Of a DNA stretch of 64,000 bases, positions 8,470 to 17,423 are shown one piece after another; position 1 is the first letter of the stretch, and each line of letters opens with the position of its first letter. Below the pieces are notes generated by a model that saw nothing but the letters and a program-made list of their open reading frames with translations, searched no databases and was not told the origin of the DNA. The translations under genes were made by a program, and so were the position numbers. Source of the stretch: Streptomyces diacarni. GTDB lineage: Bacteria; Actinomycetota; Actinomycetes; Streptomycetales; Streptomycetaceae. The stretch spans positions 682,001-746,000 of the forward strand of contig NZ_QOIN01000048.1 of assembly GCF_003323715.1 (NCBI RefSeq), given 5' to 3'.

Positions 8470-9828
8470 TCACAGGCCCGAGAGCGCGTCCTCCAGGATG
8501 TCGAGGCCCTCGTTGAGCAGGTCCTCGCCGATGACGAGCGGCGGCAGGAAACGGACCACGTTGCCGTACGTACCGGTCGTCAGGACGAGCAGCCCCTGCT
8601 GGTGGCACGCCTTGGCGAGCGCCGCGGTGGCCTCCGGGTCGGGCTCCTTGCCGCCGGGCTTCACGAGTTCGATGGCGAGCATCGCACCGCGCCCGCGCAC
8701 CTCGCCGATGACGCCGGACTGCTCCGCGATCTTCTCCAGCCGCGGCTTCATGATCTCCTCGATGCGGCGGGCCTTGGCCGGCAGATCGAGCTCACGCATC
8801 GTCTCGATCGAACCGATCGCCGCCGCACACGCCACCGGGTTGCCGCCGTAGGTGCCGCCGAGCCCGCCGCTGTGCGCGGAGTCCATGATCTCGGCGCGCC
8901 CGGTGACGGCCGCCAGCGGCAGGCCGCCCGCGATGCCCTTGGCCGTGGTGATCAGGTCCGGGACCAGCCCCTCGTCCTCACAGGCGAACCACTGGCCCGT
9001 GCGGCAGAAGCCCGACTGGATCTCGTCCGCCACGAAAACGATGCCGTTGTCCCGCGCGAACTGCTGGATGCGCGGAAGGAAACCCTTCGCCGGGACGATG
9101 AAACCGCCCTCGCCCAGTACCGGCTCGATGATGATCGCCGCGACGTTGTCGGCACCGATCTGCTTGGTGATCTGGTCGATGGCCTGGGCCGCTGCCTCTT
9201 CGGCGCAGTTCTCCGGGCCGGTCAGCCAGCGGTAGGGATAGGCGACGGGGACGCGGTACACCTCGGGCGCGAACGGGCCGAAGCTGTGCTTGTACGGCAT
9301 GTTCTTGGAGGTGAGGGCCATCGTCAGGTTGGTCCGGCCGTGGTAGCCGTGGTCGAAGACGACGACCGCCTGGCGGCCGGTGTGCGCACGGGCGACCTTC
9401 ACGGCGTTCTCGACCGCTTCCGCGCCCGAGTTGAACAGCGCGCTCTTCTTCGCGTGGTCCCCGGGCGTGAGCGCGGCCAGCTCCTCACAGACCTGCACGT
9501 ACGGCTCGTATGGCGCGACCATCGCACAGGTGTGCGTGAAATCGTTGAGCTGCTCCGTCGCGCGGCGCACCACCGCTTCCGCGCTGTTGCCGACCGAGGT
9601 CACGGCGATGCCGGACCCGAAGTCGATGAACGAGTTCCCGTCCACGTCCTCCAGGACACCGCCGCCCGCCCGCCGCGCGAAGACCGGCAGCACCGTCCCG
9701 ACGCCACCGGCGACCGAGGCCTGCTTGCGCGCCATCAGCTCCTGCGACTTCGGCCCGGGAATGGCGGTGACGACACGCCGCTCCTGGACAAGGGTAGGCC
9801 CTCCGGACAGTTCAGTCATTGCGGTCAT
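8470..9828 (-). CDS. gabT: 4-aminobutyrate aminotransferase
   Basis: PLP-dependent class III aminotransferase of 452 residues that transfers the amino group of GABA to 2-oxoglutarate, giving succinate semialdehyde and glutamate. Visible landmarks are SGAEAVENAVK (134-144) for phosphate binding, DHGYHGRTN (159-167), the PLP-ring aspartate in VADEIQSGF (D268), and the PLP-binding lysine K297 in TTAKGIAGG. The ATG is supported by GAGGAG six bases upstream; a second ATG three codons later is less well placed. It completes the route from polyamines through aminobutyraldehyde to central metabolism together with the dehydrogenase and transporter genes to its left. A minus-strand -10-like element lies upstream. 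Confidence 0.95.
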   Translation of the reverse strand: MTAMTELSGGPTLVQERRVVTAIPGPKSQELMARKQASVAGGVGTVLPVFARRAGGGVLEDVDGNSFIDFGSGIAVTSVGNSAEAVVRRATEQLNDFTHTCAMVAPYEPYVQVCEELAALTPGDHAKKSALFNSGAEAVENAVKVARAHTGRQAVVVFDHGYHGRTNLTMALTSKNMPYKHSFGPFAPEVYRVPVAYPYRWLTGPENCAEEAAAQAIDQITKQIGADNVAAIIIEPVLGEGGFIVPAKGFLPRIQQFARDNGIVFVADEIQSGFCRTGQWFACEDEGLVPDLITTAKGIAGGLPLAAVTGRAEIMDSAHSGGLGGTYGGNPVACAAAIGSIETMRELDLPAKARRIEEIMKPRLEKIAEQSGVIGEVRGRGAMLAIELVKPGGKEPDPEATAALAKACHQQGLLVLTTGTYGNVVRFLPPLVIGEDLLNEGLDILEDALSGL

Positions 9829-10155
9829 AACGCACTCCTCGGGAGAAACGGGGGTCTCGTACCTCGCAGGCTAGGGGCACGTGCGCGACCGACACATGCT
9901 CCGCTCCGGAGAAGTGTGTTGCGCCGGTTGGCCACCACGGACATAGGCGGCGGACGGAGGTGGGGTGCGGGTGGCGAGCCCGACGCGGGTGCCGCCCCGC
10001 CCGATACGGCCGGCCCCGGTGACCCCGCGCACCGAACGACCCGCCTGCTGATGCGGGCGTGGACCAACTGAGGTGGTCGGCCGCTAGATTGGAGGCAGGA
10101 GGGTGTCGGCCCCACCAGGTCGACACGTCGGGGCGTCAGGGAGCTGAGGCAGCAC
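9829..10155. promoter_or_regulatory. divergent promoter region between gabT and the VirD4-like gene
   Basis: This 327-base gap separates two divergently transcribed genes and holds no open gene with coding character. Besides the gabT -10 candidate it contains TAGATT at 10085-10090, a plausible -10 box for the rightward gene, with TGGACC 19 bases upstream as a weak -35. A short inverted repeat CTCCG/CGGAG surrounds 9901-9913. Confidence 0.4.
9868..9873 (-). promoter_or_regulatory. probable -10 element of gabT
   Basis: Read on the minus strand the hexamer is TAGCCT, a good match to the actinomycete TANNNT -10 box, 39 bases before the gabT ATG. No convincing -35 box is visible at the standard distance. 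Confidence 0.35.
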
Positions 10156-12483
10156 ATGGACATGGGGCTTCCCCACCGGAAGCAGGGCTCGGGCAGTCCG
10201 GACGGCTCCGCTCACCCATGGCAGGAGCCGTCACCGCGCTACGCGCCGCCCTCCCAAGCCGAGTCTTCATCCGCCGGCCCCGCGACTCCCCCCGGCGTGC
10301 CTCCCGCACGCCCCGCGCCGCCGCCACCCACCGCACCGCCCGCGACGGGCGACCTGACCGGTGCCGACGGGGGCGCGATCGGCGCACACGGGGTGGAGAC
10401 CGGACCACCTCCCATGCCGTCCAGCACACCGCAGTCCGCGCCCCCGCTCGCCGACTGGCTTCGGCTGCCCCGCCCTGACGCCCTGCCCGGCGTGTGGCGC
10501 TGCGGTTACCAACCGCGCCCACCGGAGGACCCCGACCGCATCCCCGCCCGGCAACTCGTCAGCGGCGCGCTCGTCTCGTTCCTGATGGGCTGGCTGCTGT
10601 GGTCGTTGCTGTGGAACGGGTATTTGGGGAGCTATTGGAAATGGCCACTTCTCGCTCTCACGCCGGATTCCTGGCGGGAGTCTGGTGGCAACCAGATGCT
10701 GTACGTCTGGTCGACTTGGATCTATAGCGGACTCGTCCTTCTGGGGCTCATCTTCTTCTTCGGCCGCATCGGCCGATGGGACGAGCTTCTTCGTCGCGTG
10801 GGAGCGCTGCTGCGCGGTGACGGTTCACGCAGCCAGGCAGGCGTCACCCCCGACCACGTCACCGAACCCGTCCCCACCGCCCCTCCCCATCTCGACCCCG
10901 TCGAGTGGCCCGAGTTGCGGTCTGGTGGGGCCGGGGAGGCCGCCGAGCGACTGGCGGCGGAGTTGCGGGCGGGGAGGATGACGGACGTCGATCACGCCCG
11001 CATCGACCGGGCGTGGCAGACGGTGCGCGCACGGCCGCAGCGTTTGCCGGCGTTCGTGGACGGTGTGGTCAGCGAGGGGGCGGGTGCCTGTCGGCACCCT
11101 TCGGGCGCTCGGGATCTCCCTGTCAGGGCCGCGCGGCATGATCTGTCGGTGCGGCAGGTGCGGATCGGCAGGGCTGCCGACACGGAGCGCAATCCGCATG
11201 AGTACCGGGGGGCGGGAGTGGCGCTGGACCCCACGCTGCTGGGGACGTCGGCGCTAGCTGTCGGGCCGCCGGGGACGGGCAAGACGACGAAGCTGGCCCG
11301 GCCCGTGGTGGAGTCGCTGTGTCTGCAGGCGTTGGCGGGGCAGGCCGCGGTGATCGCGGTGAGCCCCGCGGGCTCCCACTTCGTGCACGACGAGTCCTTC
11401 GATCTCGTCGTGCGGTTGGGGCACCCGGACTCCACCCACGGCCTGGATCCGTACGGGGGCACGACGGACCCGGACGAGGCGGCAGGCATGCTGGCCGAGG
11501 CGTTGGTGGGGGACCTGGCGGCGGCGTTGCCCGGCGGGGACAGCCGTCGGGCGGCCACGGCGTTGGCGCAGCTCATCGGCCCGTTCGCGGCGGTGCACCG
11601 GCGTTTCCCCGCGGTGCCGGAGCTGCGTGAGTTGCTGGACGGTGCTCCGGGCGCGCTCGACGCGCTGCGGGAGGCCCTGCGCGCCGAGGGGCAGAGTGCC
11701 CAGCTGCGTGAGCTGGACGCCTTCGAGCGTCAGTCCGGGCGTGCGGGGGACGTGGCCGCGCTGCTCGCCGACCGTATCGCGCTGCTGGACAGGCCCGCTT
11801 TCGCGGATTTCTTCCTGCCCGAGGGCAGTCCCAGGGCGGAGGGGCGGCGACCCTTCTCGCTGCGGGCGCTGGAGCATCCGCTCAGGGTCCGCGTGGATCT
11901 GCCCGAGCGCGGGCACGCGGAGGCGTCGCGCATTCTGGCCCGACTGGTGCTGGCGCAGTTCACCGAGTGTGCCGTGGCGCGGGCCGACCAGTCGCTGTTC
12001 ACCTGCCTGGTGCTGGACGACGCGGCGCAGACCGTCACGCCTCAGGCGTTGCGCGGGCTTCAGCGGCTGCGCTCGGCGCATGCCGGCGTGCTGCTCACGC
12101 TGCGTGCGCTGGACGACGTCCCCGAGCCGCTGCGCGGCCCTTTGCTGGGGGCGGTCGGATGCCGGATGGTGTGTGCGGGGGTCACTCCGTGGGACGCGGA
12201 GCGGTTTGCCGAGGTGTGGGGTACGGAGTGGGTGCAGACCCGCACGGTGACCAATCGGCAGCTCGTCTCGGACGAGCCGGTCACGCGGATGCTGCACGCG
12301 GTCAGGCGGCTGGCGACAGGGAAGCATGTGACGGCCGAATCGGTCACTGTCCGTAGTGAGCAGCGCGAGCGATGGTCGGCGTCCGATCTGGCCAACGAGT
12401 TGCAGCCCGAGCACGCCGTTCTCTCCTTCACCACGGTGCGCGGTGAGCGCACCCCGCCGATCCTCACCAAGCTGGGGGAGTGA
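10156..12483 (+). CDS. VirD4/TraG-like membrane-anchored P-loop ATPase
   Basis: A 775-residue protein laid out like a type IV coupling protein. Residues 1-100 are Pro-rich and disordered; two membrane helices sit at about 136-155 and 183-203; a linker leads to a P-loop ATPase with Walker A GPPGTGKT at 370-377 and Walker B CLVLDD at 617-622. The order (short N-terminal membrane anchor, then large cytoplasmic ATPase with LGTSALAVGPPGTGKTTKLARP before the P-loop) resembles VirD4/TraG proteins that feed DNA or protein into secretion channels, but no conjugation gene is nearby. The ATG has GAGG seven bases upstream. Such proteins occur in Streptomyces chromosomes; the substrate is unknown, and a DNA-translocase role is only inferred. 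Confidence 0.65.
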   Translation: MDMGLPHRKQGSGSPDGSAHPWQEPSPRYAPPSQAESSSAGPATPPGVPPARPAPPPPTAPPATGDLTGADGGAIGAHGVETGPPPMPSSTPQSAPPLADWLRLPRPDALPGVWRCGYQPRPPEDPDRIPARQLVSGALVSFLMGWLLWSLLWNGYLGSYWKWPLLALTPDSWRESGGNQMLYVWSTWIYSGLVLLGLIFFFGRIGRWDELLRRVGALLRGDGSRSQAGVTPDHVTEPVPTAPPHLDPVEWPELRSGGAGEAAERLAAELRAGRMTDVDHARIDRAWQTVRARPQRLPAFVDGVVSEGAGACRHPSGARDLPVRAARHDLSVRQVRIGRAADTERNPHEYRGAGVALDPTLLGTSALAVGPPGTGKTTKLARPVVESLCLQALAGQAAVIAVSPAGSHFVHDESFDLVVRLGHPDSTHGLDPYGGTTDPDEAAGMLAEALVGDLAAALPGGDSRRAATALAQLIGPFAAVHRRFPAVPELRELLDGAPGALDALREALRAEGQSAQLRELDAFERQSGRAGDVAALLADRIALLDRPAFADFFLPEGSPRAEGRRPFSLRALEHPLRVRVDLPERGHAEASRILARLVLAQFTECAVARADQSLFTCLVLDDAAQTVTPQALRGLQRLRSAHAGVLLTLRALDDVPEPLRGPLLGAVGCRMVCAGVTPWDAERFAEVWGTEWVQTRTVTNRQLVSDEPVTRMLHAVRRLATGKHVTAESVTVRSEQRERWSASDLANELQPEHAVLSFTTVRGERTPPILTKLGE

Positions 12484-12533
12484 CCGGCCCCTGCGGACAT
12501 CAAGCCGGGAAAGCGCCGGAAGGCGCCCGGGGG

Positions 12534-12566
12534 CGGTCGAAAGTCGGCTGGAAATCGGTTGAAAAG
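12534..12566. repeat. three 11-bp repeats with phased A-tracts
   Basis: Three consecutive 11-bp units, 12534-12544, 12545-12555 and 12556-12566, each start CGG(T/C) and end in a run of three or four A with at most one following base. In this GC-rich sequence A-runs spaced by one helical turn should bend the DNA. They sit about 155 bases upstream of the PucR-type regulator gene. A small hairpin GCCGGG/CCCGGC follows at 12641-12658. Confidence 0.5.
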
Positions 12567-12720
12567 GTGCGGAGGGTGAGCCCAGGAAGAGCTGAGGGCT
12601 GATCGGGAGCCGGAGGGAAGCGAGGGAGCCCGGACCGGAAGCCGGGCTGAAACCCGGCGGATCCCGCCCGATCGAGTGAATGACCGAACGGCGGCGGACG
12701 CCTGTACGGTGAAATGCGTT

Positions 12721-14901
12721 ATGCCACCGACTCTTGCCACGCTCGTCCAGAACTCCGCGCTCCGTCTCTCCGTGCTCGCGGGGCACGACCGGCTGGACGC
12801 GTCCGTGCGGTGGGCGCACGCCAGTGAGCTCTCGGATCCGACGCCGTACATGGACGGCGGCGAGCTCATACTCTTCACGGGCCTCAAGCTGGACGCGGAC
12901 GATCCCGAGGTGATGGGCGCGTACGTGCACAAGCTCGTCGGCAAGGGTGTGGTCGGTCTCGGCTTCGCCGCCGGGGTCAACTACGACGGGGTGCCAGGGC
13001 CGCTCGTCGAGGCGTGCCGGAGCGCGGATCTGCCGCTGCTCGAGGTGCCGCGGCGCACTCCGTTCATCGCGATCAGCAAGGCCGTCTCGGCGGACATCGC
13101 GGCGGAGCAGTACCGGGCCGTGACGGCAGGCTTCGACGCGCAGCGCGAGATGACCCGGGCCGCGCTCTCGCGCGAGGGACCGTCCGCGCTGCTCGCCCGG
13201 CTGGCTTCGCAGGTTGACGGGTGGGCGGCGCTCTACGACGCGTCCGGCACCGTCGTCGCGACGGCCCCCGCGTGGGCGGTGCGGCGCGCGGCGCGTTTCG
13301 TGGGCGACGCCGAACGGCTGCGGGACCGGACGACGCCGGCCAGCGCGGTCGTCAGTGAGGCGGACAGTGGTGACGACCGCGTGGAACTCCAGTCGGTCGG
13401 CAGCGGCAGACGCGCCAAGGCCGTACTGGCGGTGGGGACGGCGGCTCCGTTGGGAACGGCGGAGCGCTACGCCGTGAACTCGGCGATCGCCTTGCTGACA
13501 CTCACCATGGAGCGTTCCCGCGCCCTGCAGGAGGCGGAGCAGCGGCTGGGGGCCGCGGTGATGAAGATGCTGCTCGTGGGCGAGGGCGATCACGCCCGTG
13601 CGGTGGCAGGGCAGCTCTACGGGGGTTTGCTGGACGCTCCGATGCGGGTGATCGTCGCGGAGCCCGCCTCCGCTGCCGCTGCGCGGTACGCGCAGGAGAG
13701 CATCGCGGCGGCCCATTCCGGCACTTCGTGCAGTTCGGATGCCTCTGGTCTTTCCGGATATCACGCGCGTCCGCTCGGGGTGCCCCGCGCGGGATCGGGG
13801 GCCGCTTCCGTCAGCCCCCGTGCCTCTGCGGCGACAGCCGCGGTGCAGGCGTCCACCACCCTCCCCACCGGCTACCTCGCCCGCGCGGGCGAGCCCTGCG
13901 GCCTGACCGACCTGGCAGGCTTCTCCGGCGGTGCGCCCACCGTCTCAGCGTCGAGGGAGGCCAAGGCGTCTTCCGGGTCGAGGGAGGCCAAGGCGTCGGC
14001 CACGAAGCGGGTCCCCGCCCCGAAGACGGCTCCTTCCGCCCCCTCCGCGCCCAGGGGGAGGCCCGCGTCCTCGACGGCGGCCCCGTCCGCCAAGGAATCC
14101 GTGGGCAAGAAGTCCGCCGCCAACGAGAGCGCCGCCGAGGCGCCCTCCGCTCCTGGTCCGACGCACGCGCACGGCTCTGCGCACGCTCCCGGCCCCGTCG
14201 CGTCCACGGCGCCCGCCGTGGTGGTCGCCCCGGGGGGCGGCCCGCAGGTCGACGGCTCCGACGCGGGGTGGCTGGGGCAGATCGTCTGGCCGTTGGAAGA
14301 GCTCGCCGACACGATCGAGACGGCGGCCGCACGCAACGGAGAAGCCGTGCTCGTGGTGCCCGACGGTGCGCGGTTGGTGGTGCTGGCGGCGGACGGAGGG
14401 GCAGCGGTGGCCGCGTGTGCCGAGTTCGCCGCGACGGCCGATGCCGCCCAGCCGGGGCGGCGGCCCGAGGGGGGAGCCGAGGAGGGGCTGTCGATCGGCG
14501 TGTCCGCGCCCGCGGGACTGCCGGCCGCCGCCGTCGCGTTCAAGCAGGCCGACCAGGCGCTGTCCGTCGCCAGGCGGCGTGGCGTGCCGCTCGTCGAGCA
14601 CGAGGACGTGGCTGCGGGCTCCGTACTGCCGCTGCTCGCCGACGATGCCGTGCGAGCCTTCGCGGACGGGTTGCTGCGGGCGCTGCGGGAGCACGACGCG
14701 AACGGCAGGGGTGATCTGGTCGCCTCGCTGCGGGCCTGGCTCTCGCGGCACGGACAGTGGGACGCGGCCGCGGCGGAGCTGGGCGTGCACCGGCACACCC
14801 TCCGCTATCGAATGCGCCGTGTGGAGGAGATCCTGGGGCGTTCGCTGGACGATCCTGATGTCCGCATGGAGCTGTGGCTGGCTCTCAAAGCCACCAGCTG
14901 A
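12721..14901 (+). CDS. PucR-family transcriptional regulator with long internal low-complexity insert
   Basis: A 726-residue DNA-binding regulator. Residues about 5-125 form the PucR sensory domain (TLATLVQNSALRLSVLAG, then RWAHASELSDPTPYMDGGEL). The C-terminal 60 residues are the PucR-type helix-turn-helix (AAAELGVHRHTLRYRMRRVEE). The central GGDEF-like region is interrupted at about residues 325-510 by a Ser/Ala/Pro/Lys-rich disordered insert, which makes the protein longer than usual family members. The ATG at MPPTLATLV aligns with the family start; an in-frame upstream ATG gives 15 extra residues. PucR proteins control nitrogen catabolism such as purine and, in Streptomyces, polyamine use, so control of the surrounding dehydrogenase and transporter genes is plausible but inferred. 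Confidence 0.82.
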   Translation: MPPTLATLVQNSALRLSVLAGHDRLDASVRWAHASELSDPTPYMDGGELILFTGLKLDADDPEVMGAYVHKLVGKGVVGLGFAAGVNYDGVPGPLVEACRSADLPLLEVPRRTPFIAISKAVSADIAAEQYRAVTAGFDAQREMTRAALSREGPSALLARLASQVDGWAALYDASGTVVATAPAWAVRRAARFVGDAERLRDRTTPASAVVSEADSGDDRVELQSVGSGRRAKAVLAVGTAAPLGTAERYAVNSAIALLTLTMERSRALQEAEQRLGAAVMKMLLVGEGDHARAVAGQLYGGLLDAPMRVIVAEPASAAAARYAQESIAAAHSGTSCSSDASGLSGYHARPLGVPRAGSGAASVSPRASAATAAVQASTTLPTGYLARAGEPCGLTDLAGFSGGAPTVSASREAKASSGSREAKASATKRVPAPKTAPSAPSAPRGRPASSTAAPSAKESVGKKSAANESAAEAPSAPGPTHAHGSAHAPGPVASTAPAVVVAPGGGPQVDGSDAGWLGQIVWPLEELADTIETAAARNGEAVLVVPDGARLVVLAADGGAAVAACAEFAATADAAQPGRRPEGGAEEGLSIGVSAPAGLPAAAVAFKQADQALSVARRRGVPLVEHEDVAAGSVLPLLADDAVRAFADGLLRALREHDANGRGDLVASLRAWLSRHGQWDAAAAELGVHRHTLRYRMRRVEEILGRSLDDPDVRMELWLALKATS

Positions 14902-14926
14902 GCGGGGCCCGGACCCTCTCTCCACC

Positions 14927-15034
14927 TGAGTGACCTGCGTGCAGGACGACCGGCTCCAAGTGGGCGACCTCCGTGTGGAGGGCAACCGGTTGCGTGTGAG
15001 CGACATCCGTACGGGACGACCGGCTCCGCGCAAG
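14927..15034. repeat. three ~36-bp imperfect tandem repeats
   Basis: Three consecutive units, 14927-14960, 14961-14996 and 14997-15034, each begin TG(A/G)G(T/C)GAC, carry a CCGT/GCGT core and an ACCGG(C/T) block near the end; units 1 and 3 share GGACGACCGGCTCC exactly. They begin 25 bases after the regulator stop codon and end 150 bases before the next start. Confidence 0.65.
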
Positions 15035-15183
15035 GGACGCCGTGCGGGACGCTCGGCACTGGGACAATGCGTAGCGCGCCGCCGCACGAGTGCTACGTTC
15101 CGGACAAGAAGCGGTGGGGCTCGCACGGCCTACGGTGGACGCGGAAACCGAGCCACTCATCCGCATCCGGAAGGCGATCCGCA

Positions 15184-16638
15184 GTGACGACAGCGAATTC
15201 TCCTCACGCATTCTGGCTCGCCGGCCGCAAGGCCACCGGCGACAGCACGCTCGATGTCACCTCGCCGTGGGACGGCAGGCACGTCGGCGCCGTCAGCATT
15301 CCCACCGCAGAGCAGGTGGAGGAGGCCGTGGCCGCCGCTGTCGCGGTCGCCGACGAGTTCTCCGCGACGCCCGCCCACGTCAGGGCCGCCGCGCTCGACC
15401 ACGTCACGCGCCGCTTGGAGGAGCGTGCGGGCGAGATCGCCGAGTTGATCTCCGCCGAGAACGGCAAGCCGATGAAGTGGGCGCGCGGTGAGGTCGGCCG
15501 TTGCGTGTCCGTCTTCCGCTGGGCCGCCGAGGAGGCGCGCCGTTTCAACGGAGGCGAGGCCCAGCGCCTCGACTCGGACGCGGGCGGCACGGGCCGGCTC
15601 GCCTTCACCCGCCGCTTCCCCTACGGCCCGGTATTGGGGATCGCGCCGTTCAACTTCCCGCTGAACCTGTGCGCCCACAAGGTGGCCCCGGCGATCGCCG
15701 TCGGCACGCCGATCCTTCTCAAGCCGGCGCCCGCTACGCCGCTGTCGGGTCTGCTGCTGGGTGAGCTGCTGGCCGAGACGGACCTGCCGGCGGGGTCGTG
15801 GTCGGTGCTGCCGGTGCCGAACGACCAGATGCCGGGTCTGGTGCAGGACGAGCGGCTGCCGATCATCTCGTTCACGGGTTCCGCGCCGGTCGGCTGGTCC
15901 ATCCTCGACTCGGCGCCGCGCAAGCGGGTCACGCTGGAGCTGGGCGGCAACGGTGCCGCTGTCGTCCTGGCCGACTACTCCTCCGAGGCAGACCTCGACT
16001 GGGCGGCGCAGCGCATCGCCACCTTCTCCAACTACCAGGCGGGGCAGTCCTGCATCTCGGTGCAGCGGGTGGTCGCCGACGCGTCGGTGTACGACCGCCT
16101 GGTGCCCAAGGTCGTGGCCGCGATCGAGGCGCTCAACACCGGCGACCCCTCGGACGAGTCGACGGATGTCGGTCCGCTGGTGAGCGAGGAGGCGGCGCGC
16201 CGTGTCGAGTCGTGGGTGGGCGAGGCCGTCTCGCGCGGCGCGAAGGTGCTCACGGGCGGCAAGCGGGACGGTGCCAGCGTCGAGCCGACCGCCTTGGAGA
16301 ACGTCCCTTCGGACACCCAGATCGGCTGCGAGGAGGTCTTCGGGCCCGTCATGTCGTTCGTGAAGGTGAACGGCGAGAAGGAGGCGTTCGCGGCGGTCAA
16401 CGACTCCAGGTACGGCCTGCAGGCCGGTCTGTTCACGCATGACGTGCAGGCTGCCTTCCGTGCGCACCGGAACCTGGAGGTCGGCGGTGTCGTCGTGGGG
16501 GACGTGCCGTCCTACCGTGCCGACCAGATGCCGTACGGAGGCGTCAAGGACTCCGGCGTGGGCCGTGAGGGTGTGCGCTTCGCGATGGAGGACTACACCT
16601 ACGAGCGTGTGATGGTGCTCACCGGCCTCGATCTCTGA
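15184..16638 (+). CDS. NAD(P)-dependent aldehyde dehydrogenase
   Basis: A 484-residue aldehyde dehydrogenase with all main landmarks: the cofactor-binding FTGSAPVG at 230-237, the general-base glutamate E252 in LELGGNG and the catalytic cysteine C290 in QAGQSCISVQR, plus EEVFGPVMSF toward the end. The QSCISVQR active site and PYGGVKDSGVGREG ending resemble the lactaldehyde/phosphonoformaldehyde-like branch rather than the aminobutyraldehyde branch at the window start, so it likely takes a different aldehyde. The GTG start has GGAAGG nine bases upstream. It lies downstream of the PucR-type regulator, which may control it. A strong terminator follows. Substrate remains open. Confidence 0.87.
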   Translation: MTTANSPHAFWLAGRKATGDSTLDVTSPWDGRHVGAVSIPTAEQVEEAVAAAVAVADEFSATPAHVRAAALDHVTRRLEERAGEIAELISAENGKPMKWARGEVGRCVSVFRWAAEEARRFNGGEAQRLDSDAGGTGRLAFTRRFPYGPVLGIAPFNFPLNLCAHKVAPAIAVGTPILLKPAPATPLSGLLLGELLAETDLPAGSWSVLPVPNDQMPGLVQDERLPIISFTGSAPVGWSILDSAPRKRVTLELGGNGAAVVLADYSSEADLDWAAQRIATFSNYQAGQSCISVQRVVADASVYDRLVPKVVAAIEALNTGDPSDESTDVGPLVSEEAARRVESWVGEAVSRGAKVLTGGKRDGASVEPTALENVPSDTQIGCEEVFGPVMSFVKVNGEKEAFAAVNDSRYGLQAGLFTHDVQAAFRAHRNLEVGGVVVGDVPSYRADQMPYGGVKDSGVGREGVRFAMEDYTYERVMVLTGLDL

Positions 16639-16658
16639 GCGCCGGCCGACTCTTCCGC

Positions 16659-16698
16659 GCCGCTGCCGGGCGCCCGTTCCGGGGCGCCCGGCAGCGGC
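16659..16698 (+). terminator. hairpin terminator after the aldehyde dehydrogenase
   Basis: A perfect 17-bp inverted repeat (16659-16675 with 16682-16698, arm beginning GCCGCTGCCGGG) with a 6-base loop starts 20 bases after the stop codon. No U-run follows. Confidence 0.75.
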
Positions 16699-16781
16699 GT
16701 ACCGGTATCCGGCCCGCTCGCCCCTCCGCGCACTTGTCGCCTTCCCTCCCTCTCCGGTGGGCGGCCGCAGGTGGGAACGTT

Positions 16782-16803
16782 CCGTACCTACTAGTATGTA
16801 CGG
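16782..16803. promoter_or_regulatory. 22-bp palindromic operator upstream of the TetR gene
   Basis: The site is a near-perfect 22-bp palindrome with outer arms CCGTAC and GTACGG and a core TACTAGTA; only one symmetric pair is mismatched. It ends 17 bases before the tetR-like ATG and stands out as AT-rich against its surroundings. TetR proteins typically bind such sites and repress their own operon, so autoregulation is likely. Confidence 0.7.
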
Positions 16804-16820
16804 TGGTCTAGAGTGTCCCC

Positions 16821-17423
16821 ATGAGCGGTACGGACACGGCCAGGAAGCTGATCGAGGCCACCCAGGAACTCCTGTGGGAGCGCGGTTATGTGGGCACCAG
16901 CCCGCGCGCCATCCAGCAGCGGGCCGGGGCGGGTCAGGGCAGCATGTACCACCACTTCGGCGGCAAGCCCGACCTGGCACGGGCAGCGGTGCGCAGAAGC
17001 GCGGAGGAGATGCGGACGCTCGCGGACGCGGAACTGGCGCGCGAGGGAAGCGCACGCGAGCGCGTGGCGGGGTATCTGCGGCGGGAACGCGAGGTGCTGC
17101 GCGGCTGCCGGCTCGGTGGACTGGCCCAGGACCCGGACGTGGTCGCCGACCCGGAGCTGCGCGCGCCGCTCAGCCAGACCTTCGCCTGGCTGCGGACCCG
17201 GCTGGCCGAAGTCCTCGAAGAGGGACGCGGAAACGGGGAGTTCGGTCCCGCTCTGGACCCCGCCGGGGTGGCCGCCGCCATCGTCGCGGTCGTCCAGGGG
17301 GGATACGTGCTCGCGCGTTCGGCGGGCGCACCCGAGCCGTTCCGCGAGGCGACGGACGGCCTGCTGACGCTGTTGGACGCGCACGCGACCGGAACGGGCG
17401 CTGTTACGGGCGCCGCGTCGTGA
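16821..17423 (+). CDS. TetR-family transcriptional regulator
   Basis: A 200-residue repressor with an N-terminal helix-turn-helix of the TetR type (residues about 7-50: ARKLIEATQELLWERGY, then SPRAIQQRAGAGQGSMYHHF). The SMYHHFGGK block is the hallmark of the recognition helix. The remaining helical domain would bind an unknown ligand. A palindromic operator lies just upstream, which suggests that the protein controls itself and the overlapping phosphotriesterase gene, whose GTG start overlaps this stop by four bases. No strong ribosome binding site precedes the ATG. Confidence 0.9.
   Translation: MSGTDTARKLIEATQELLWERGYVGTSPRAIQQRAGAGQGSMYHHFGGKPDLARAAVRRSAEEMRTLADAELAREGSARERVAGYLRREREVLRGCRLGGLAQDPDVVADPELRAPLSQTFAWLRTRLAEVLEEGRGNGEFGPALDPAGVAAAIVAVVQGGYVLARSAGAPEPFREATDGLLTLLDAHATGTGAVTGAAS

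Noticed and set aside
10156..12483. An integrated conjugative element marked by the VirD4-like gene
   Set aside because: No integrase, relaxase, excisionase, attachment repeat or tRNA junction is visible on either side.
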